From: Lutraria lutraria
Taxonomy: Eukaryota > Mollusca > Bivalvia > Venerida > Mactridae
Reading direction: 5' to 3'
Assembly (NCBI GenBank): GCA_964023205.1
Contig: OZ026840.1
Span: 34,017,336-34,081,335 of the forward strand
Length of the DNA stretch: 64,000 nucleotides
Below are positions 59,501-64,000 of the stretch, piece after piece; positions within the stretch are counted from its first letter, which is position 1; each line of letters begins with the position of its first letter. The position numbers and the translations under genes were made by a program. Below the pieces are notes generated by a model that made no database searches, was not told the DNA's origin, and saw nothing but the letters and a program-made list of their open reading frames with translations.

Positions 59501-62500
59501 AAGGCAACCTGTCAATAAAGGTCATTGTTTTGTCTTCACCAAAGGTGGCCTTTGTTCACATGTTTGACTGTAGGCCTACATGTAGTTTTATTTGATACTC
59601 ACGTATGCACTTAGGCAGTGTTCCACTCCATTCACCATATTTAAGACAAGTTCGATAATTCACACCTTTTAGCTCAAATCCGACCAAACAATGGTAGTTA
59701 ACCTTGTTCGGATATGTAAAAACATAGCCAGTTTTCCAACCGTTTTCAATATCACCCGGGAAACCGCAACTTTTGGCTGGATATAAAATGAATGAGAGTT
59801 CTTTAAGTGGATATATTCATACAGTGTAACCTCTCCAGAGCGGCCACTCTCTAGGGCAACAACCTCTCCAGAGCGGCTCTCTCTCTAAGGCAACAACCTC
59901 TCCAGAGCGGCCACTCTCTAGGGCAACAACCTCTCCAGAGCGGCTCTCTCTCTAAGGCAACAACCTCTCCAGAGCGGCCACTCTCTAGGGCAACAACCTC
60001 TCCAGAGCAGCCCTCTCTAGGGCAACAACCTCTCCAGAGCGGCCCTCTCTAGGGCAACAACCTCTCCAGAGCAGCCCTCTCTAGGGCAACAACCTCTCCA
60101 GAGCGGCTCTCTCTCTAGGGCAACAACCTCTCCAGAGCAGCCCTCTCTAGGGCAACAACCTCTCCAGAGCGGCCCTCTCTAGGGCAACTACCTCTCCAGA
60201 GCAGCCCTCTCTCTCTAGGGCAACAACCTCTCCAGAGCGGCCCTCTCTAGGGCAACAACCTCTCCAGAGCAGCCCTCTCTCTCTAGGGCAACAACCTCTC
60301 CAGAGCGGCCCTCTCTAGGGCAACAACCTCTCCAGAGCGGCTCTCTCTCTAGGGCAACAACCTCTCCAGAGCGGCCCTCTCTCTAGGGCAACAACCTCCC
60401 CGCAACAACAGCATGATTTTTCCCAACTGAATCATTTAATTATCAATTTAGCCAATCTAGAGCAACAACATGTCAACAACAACATAATGCTTCTCCCTAA
60501 GGGTGTTGCTTTGGAGTGATTGCACTATATATTGAACATAAAATACGTTTTGGTAATTTTTAGAATACATATAGTCACTATCTAAAAACGTGGTTGACTT
60601 ACTCACACGTTGTGTCATCTTGACATTTATGAAAACTCTTATACATTAGTATTTCACAAAATAATTCCTGAAACACGAACATTCAAATATATATTAAACA
60701 AAACAATAGAAATTATGGCGACTGTGGACCAATGTTTAGTGTGCTGCAGTGTTATCCGGCGATTGGGTTCGAATCCCTGTTGCTGCAGGTCATGCCATTC
60801 TAAGAAAGTTGAAAAACTATCGTTTTTCCTTCATATGCGAAGAAGATGTCGGCTCCTTGTGGGAAGGGTAGGTTAGTAATGGTAAGAATACAGTCTGCAC
60901 AAACTGATAAGGTGAACCGACCACCGCAATTAACTAAAATGTCGTTGAAAAGCGGTATTACACCCACAGATACAAGACGTGTGGCCAACGAGGAAGCACG
61001 AAACACTGATTATTTGTTCTCCAGTATTCTAACCTTATAATTATACATAAAATTATTCATGTTTAAGATATTAAATCCCTAATTTTGAACTTTTCAGATT
61101 TTGCTTAATACTACAAAATATATTAATTAATATGTAAAGAAAAAATTTTGAAGTTACCCAAACTGCATCAAATTATGTAAAGAACAAAATTGAAAATGTT
61201 GCAAGAGTTGTTTCCCTTGTTGAAATATAATCGAATTATTGATTTCTTAAGATATTGTACAGTGACCTATATTTTTTCTTTCTTAAACTGATTAATACTT
61301 TTTTAATCATTTTATTGTGAGTATTCATTGAACTCGATCTTTTTTCTTTAATCTTTGAATAATGGGCAACTCCCATAGACTTCAATGCAAGTTTAAAGTA
61401 TGATTGTTTTTGAAAAAATATCCCAGCAAATCGAATATATAAATGTTCCTAAATTCTGTAATACCAATTTGAGATTTATTTTTGTATATTAGGAGGTGTT
61501 GTACTTTAAACAACTCGTGCTCTTTTAAATGAAATACTTGTATAAAGCTACAACCTGAACATAACAATGACATTCCGACCCAGTTACCGTCTCCACTACA
61601 CACTGCACGTGGTATACCATCTCCATAGTAACCATCAAAACACGAGTATAATAACTGATGACCAGGTGAGAATAATTCTTGTTCTGTATCCCCGTCGTGT
61701 TTTGCATGCTCTACCTTTGGAGGAACACCGCATACCACTGTGGAAACCAAATAACGCATTATCATCAAATACAAAAATAATGAATTTCCAATTTTTTTTA
61801 TAGGTGAAAAAAAGTTTTTCAACTTATGGTGTCAACGGCCGTATTCCAGTGGCAAGTGCGCTGGTTTTGTAAGTCGGCGATCCAGGTTCGATTCGAGGTT
61901 GCGAAAGGCCACACCTTTTGACAACAATGTTTATTTTCTACCACATATGTAGAGGTTGCCGGTTCCTATTGGAAGGGTAAATTAGTACTGGTTTGCATAT
62001 AGTCCAGGAAAACTGGTTTATTGTACTAACCGCTGTATATAACAGAAATTTTTTTTGAAAATGGCGTTAAACCCAAATGAAATAGAACAAAAAAAAACGC
62101 TGATATTAAAGCATTAGCATGACTCATTCATAGCATTCACTTAGATTCGATAATAACGAAGCACCATTGTCATCACCATTATTCAATCATTACAGAAATC
62201 AGCTGATCAATTATTATAGATGTATATAGTAATTCTAGGTCTATACATTTCATCTAAAGAATTTATAATGATCAGAATTCATTTACCATCTTCACAGCTA
62301 GGTGGTTTGCCTTCCCATTTTCCATCAATAAGACATTTTCGTTCCATGCGACCAGCCAGAAAGAAACCTCCTTCACAATGATACCTTACGATTGTTCCTA
62401 TAGAGTTTGAATGTACCGAGTCAACCCAGCCATTCTTTATATTCTCCAGTGGAGGACAACCGTCTTCTTTAATGTAAACAAAACATCTCAGTCTGTTCTT

Positions 62501-63282
62501 AAGCATAACAAAATCGTCTCATCATTTTACTGCATCTTAATAAGTTATTGAATATATTATTCAAATCACAATCAAACCTGTGATCAAAGGCCACCCGTAG
62601 CTAAGACAAGTGTAGCCTTTATTGAGAGGTGGCCCTTATTCGGGGGCCACTTGGTTCTAAATGGTAAGTGACGGTATTGAAAATAATTGCCTTTATTGAC
62701 AGGTGACCCTCATTCGGGGGTCATTTTGTTCTAAATTATTAATGATGGTATTCAAAATAATTGCCTTTATTAACAGGGCGGCTTTTATACGGAGGTGATC
62801 ACTAAGACAGGTTTGACTGTAAATTCTATGATGTACGAAAATGCACATGTTGACTCAGTGACCCAATAGACTTTAAAAATAGATGTTTGTTTCTTGTTAC
62901 CAGACCTATCCGAATTTTCGACGCGAGTCTAGGCTTTTTATTTGGCCTGAGGAACGCTACATCTACTTTCTCACTTTCTTCACCTTTCCGCACTCTTTCA
63001 AGAGAAACTATACCGACTTATTTTTTAATGAGCTTGTAACCAGAAACCAATATTCTTAGGCCTAAATATAGTTACCATTTCTTTTGCATGTCATATTTGG
63101 GCCAACCCATCCAGTAGGCCTGCCACCGACACACCAGGCTTTGACGACCGCATTCGAACTCGGTGAGTAGCCGTCCATACATTTGTAATTTAACATTATG
63201 CCAAGCTTGTATCTAGTTTTATCTGGTGGTCCATCGTGTCTGGCGTTGATAATGTTGGGCGGAGTGATGCAGTCGATCTTTT
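53305..63282 (-). CDS. gene E (partial): nine CCP (Sushi) domains, 3' end complete
   Basis: The minus-strand exons in order are 63076-63282, 62287-62466, 61555-61737, 59603-59776, 58748-58921, 58210-58294 + 57470-57561 (one CCP split in two), 55047-55223, 53983-54162 and the terminal 53305-53582. It is a tandem paralog of gene D; seven of the CCPs pair one-to-one with D exons, mostly with identical length. Two CCPs (the split one and 55047-55223) are extra. The intron after the split CCP contains a 41-bp minisatellite built from its own 5' splice site. The 5' end is off the right edge. The predicted product is a secreted CCP chain with a short C-terminal tail. A possible ATTAAA poly(A) signal lies at 53165-53170. 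Confidence 0.78.
53750..53870 (+). repeat. tRNA-derived SINE fragment
   Basis: The B-box-like GTGAGTTCGAATCACAGACG has an upstream GGTCGGATGGTTATTG (A-box-like). It lies between the last two exons of gene E. Confidence 0.45.
53983..54162 (-). CDS. gene E exon: CCP domain (pairs with D exon 8)
   Basis: It encodes APCYSAPPHVHNGMRIYMG, KYKCFAGYRLKG, LTCEFGHW and PRCEE. The acceptor is TTCTATGCAG and the donor is GAAT|GTAAGT. It differs from D at about 13 of 60 residues by hand count. Confidence 0.85.
55047..55223 (-). CDS. gene E exon: CCP domain absent from gene D
   Basis: It encodes GQCKKPIIPNGSIYGGSD, QYECLGGLVPKG, LRCNNGTW and AECVPG. The acceptor is TAAATTCAG and the donor is CCTG|GTTTGT, slightly off consensus. 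The overlapping longer open frame is in another phase. Confidence 0.82.
55412..57480. repeat. 41-bp minisatellite (about 50 units) grown from a 5' splice site
   Basis: Each coding-strand unit reads CATGCTGGG then GTAAGTTATACG, then TATATGTCTGAATCATCCAA. The unit adjoining exon 57470-57561 is the real exon end and donor. Units differ by a few bases (ATG/ATA, CCC/CTC before the acttac), but acttac, i.e. GTAAGT, is kept in nearly all. One clear exception is at about 56684 (GTAAAT). Confidence 0.95.
57470..57561 (-). CDS. gene E exon: second half of a split CCP
   Basis: The 92-base exon enters in phase 2 and leaves in phase 1. It encodes CYPRSTFDGPSF, TECLDTGEW and ELPTCW, carrying the second, third and fourth CCP cysteines and the conserved Trp. 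The acceptor is CTAATTTAG. The donor TGGG|GTAAGT is the seed of the adjacent 41-bp minisatellite. Confidence 0.82.
57695..57861. mobile_element. ACAGTCAAACC-family MITE
   Basis: It has AGTCAAACCTGTATTAGCGA at the left and CACAGGTTTTACTGT at the right, with CACCTCCAAATAAAGACCAC inside. It lies in the intron that splits the CCP. Confidence 0.65.
57947..58021. mobile_element. short palindromic MITE fragment
   Basis: The perfect inverted arms AACCTCTGTAGAGCAACA and TGTTGCTCTACAGAGGTT are close together, preceded by TACAGTGC. It is the same family as 44848-45010 and 59820-60528. Confidence 0.65.
58210..58294 (-). CDS. gene E exon: first half of a split CCP
   Basis: The 85-base exon enters in phase 1 and leaves in phase 2. 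It encodes EINCGSLGHFPNGYYIG and GKTLLFT. The acceptor is CATTTCAG and the donor is TTCAC|GTGAGA. With 57470-57561 it makes one complete four-cysteine CCP in frame. Confidence 0.8.
58440..58620. repeat. degenerate about 20-bp repeats (ttgacgat / ctgactat)
   Basis: Around nine imperfect units of TTTTACGAAAATTGACGATA / TTTCACGGTGACTGACTATC lie in a gene E intron. Confidence 0.75.
58748..58921 (-). CDS. gene E exon: CCP domain (pairs with D exon 7)
   Basis: It encodes AITCPVLFAPVFGKLYG, NFVCDEGYKLIG, RRCLANRTW and VKCEG. The acceptor is GATTTTTCAG and the donor is GAAG|GTTATC. It has the same length as the D exon. Confidence 0.84.
59392..59573. mobile_element. ACAGTCAAACC-family MITE
   Basis: It has ACTCAAACCTGTGTTTGTCA at the left and CACATGTTTGACTGTA at the right. 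The interior has CACCTCCTAATAA and CAATAAAGGTCATT blocks. Confidence 0.65.
59603..59776 (-). CDS. gene E exon: CCP domain (pairs with D exon 6)
   Basis: It encodes AKSCGFPGDIENGWKTGY, NYHCLVGFELKG, RTCLKYGEW and PKCIR. The acceptor is TATATCCAG and the donor is ATAC|GTGAGT. Confidence 0.85.
59820..60528. mobile_element. MITE expanded internally into a minisatellite
   Basis: The outer ends TACAGTGTAACCTCTCCAGA and, inverted, TTTGGAGTGATTGCACTATA match the 44848-45010 element. Between 59825 and about 60400 the left end is reiterated about 17 times as CAACAACCTCTCCAGAGC plus GGCCCTCTCTAGGG (32-36 bases). The right end, CAACAACAGCATG onward, is single copy. Confidence 0.8.
60715..60990 (+). repeat. 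tRNA-derived SINE
   Basis: The B-box GGGTTCGAATCCC is well preserved, with an upstream GACTGTGGACCAATG (A-box eroded). The body has CCTTGTGGGAAGGGTAGGTT and the tail AAAATGTCGTTGAAAAGCGG. It is the same family as 61833-62095. Confidence 0.65.
61555..61737 (-). CDS. gene E exon: CCP domain (pairs with D exon 5)
   Basis: It encodes VVCGVPPKVEHAKHDGDTEQ, YSCFDGYYGDG, AVCSGDGNW and LLCSG. The acceptor is GGTTTCCACAG and the donor is TCAG|GTTGTA. It is one codon longer than D. Confidence 0.84.
61833..62095 (+). repeat. tRNA-derived SINE
   Basis: It starts near CAACGGCCGTATTCCAGTGG (A-box) with CCAGGTTCGATTCGAGG (B-box). The body contains CCTATTGGAAGGGTAAATTA and the tail AAAATGGCGTTAAACCCAAA, with an A-rich end. 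It lies in a gene E intron. Confidence 0.7.
62287..62466 (-). CDS. gene E exon: CCP domain (pairs with D exon 4)
   Basis: It encodes EDGCPPLENIKNGWVDS, YHCEGGFFLAG, RKCLIDGKW and PSCEDG. The acceptor is ACATTAAAG and the donor is GATG|GTAAAT. It has the same length as D. Confidence 0.85.
62570..62820. mobile_element. ACAGTCAAACC-family MITE, best termini
   Basis: Left end AATCAAACCTGTGATCAAAG; right end CTAAGACAGGTTTGACTGT, the inverted partner. The interior carries a partial duplication of the 'ggtggcccttattcgggggcc' block. Confidence 0.7.
62885..63055. mobile_element. copy of the 8641-8809 MITE
   Basis: Left end TGTTTGTTTCTTGTTACCAG; right end AATGAGCTTGTAACCAGAAA. The interior retains TTTGGCCTGAGGAACGCTAC. 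It ends about 20 bases from exon 63076-63282. Confidence 0.65.
63076..63282 (-). CDS. gene E first visible exon: CCP domain (pairs with D exon 3)
   Basis: It encodes EKIDCITPPNIINARHDG, NYKCMDGYSPSS, KAWCVGG, TGWVGPNMTC and KRNG. The acceptor is CTATCTTCAG and the donor is AATG|GTAACT. It is one codon shorter than D. Upstream exons lie off the window. Confidence 0.85.
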
Positions 63283-63582
63283 CTGAAGATAGCAACAACA
63301 AAATGATCTGATCTGTTTAAATTGTATCAAAGTGACGACGTTTTTATCTTAAATGTATTAATGTTATGTATGTATGTCCTGACATTCCGATGTTGAAAAA
63401 GAAAATCATTATTCGTCCGAAATCCCTTTGAAGTGTATGGATCTACATCTGACAGTACTATTATATTGGCCTAATAATTGTTTGTATGTGATAAGAATCA
63501 TACCAAGGTATCTAATTAACAATACTACGATAATTGTTATAACATGCAACACAGATCCTGCTGCTAAGTGAACACCATCGTT

Positions 63583-64000
63583 TGCGAATGAGCTATGTGA
63601 ATGAGCTATGTGAATGAGCTATGAGAATGAGCTATGTGAATGAGCTATGTGAATGAGCTATGTGAATGAGCTATGTGAATGAGCTATGTGAATGAGCTAT
63701 GTGAATGAGCTATGGGAATGAGCTATGTGAATGAGCTATGTGAATGAGCTATGTGAATGAGCTATGGGAATGAGCTATGTGAATGAGCTATGTGAATGAG
63801 CTATGTGAATGAGCTATGTGAATGAGCTATGTGAATGAGCTATGTGAATGAGCTATGTGAATGAGCTATGTGAATGAGCTATGTGAATGAGCTATGAGAA
63901 TGAGCTATGTGAATGAGCTATGTGAATGAGCTATGTGAATGAGCTATGTGAATGAGCTATGGGAATGAGCTATGGGAATGAGCTATGTGAATGAGCTATG
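63583..64000. repeat. 13-bp minisatellite running off the right edge
   Basis: About 32 units of GAATGAGCTATGT, with occasional GGG/GAG variants (gctatgggaat, gctatgagaat), continue to the last base. It lies in the gene E intron 5' of 63282. Confidence 0.95.

Noticed and set aside
63583..64000. CRISPR-like regular repeats
   Set aside because: The units are contiguous 13-mers without spacers, in a eukaryotic intron.

Overview
The window is AT-rich, intron-rich animal DNA, most likely from a bivalve mollusc. It holds widely spaced small exons with consensus GT/AG splice sites, extracellular cysteine-rich modules (PAN/apple-like, CCP/Sushi, F-type lectin, WAP-like), many short inverted-repeat (MITE-like) and tRNA-derived repeats, and long minisatellites. 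The mollusc assignment rests on overall character and on repeat sequences I recall as common in bivalves; it was not tested by a search. All recognisable host genes lie on the minus strand. There is one 200-base assembly gap (19822-20021).

Left half (1-30.7 kb): three tandem paralogous genes, A, B and C. Each starts with an exon encoding a signal peptide plus a PAN/apple-like domain, followed by a 70-base exon encoding a four-cysteine mini-module. B and C then carry one CCP exon and two exons that together encode an F-type (fucolectin, F5/8C-like) lectin domain. Gene A shows only its first two exons before the window edge, with a degenerate LINE remnant next to the second. Gene C has lost the outer pair of PAN cysteines and one residue of the lectin sugar-binding motif.

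Right half (36.7-63.3 kb): two tandem paralogous multi-CCP genes, D and E. D shows a WAP-like cysteine-rich exon and eight CCP exons ending in a stop codon. E shows nine CCP domains (ten exons) ending in a closely related last exon and continues past the right edge. E has two CCPs that D lacks, one of them split by a phase-2 intron. All other visible CCP introns are phase 1, so the modules are symmetric 1-1 exons. The encoded proteins look like secreted recognition proteins: lectin plus PAN scaffold in A-C, and CCP chains, as in complement-related proteins, in D-E. That they act together in pathogen or glycan recognition is inference.

Between C and D lies an isolated last exon (31948-32091) with a strong acceptor and two competing open frames.

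The most unusual structure is a roughly 2-kb, 41-bp minisatellite (55412-57480) in gene E. It begins exactly at the 5' splice site of a CCP exon, and each unit re-creates the exon end plus GTAAGT, giving about 50 consecutive potential donor sites. A 10-bp minisatellite similarly supplies the acceptor of a CCP exon in paralog D. Other minisatellites lie 5' of genes A and B and inside an expanded MITE.
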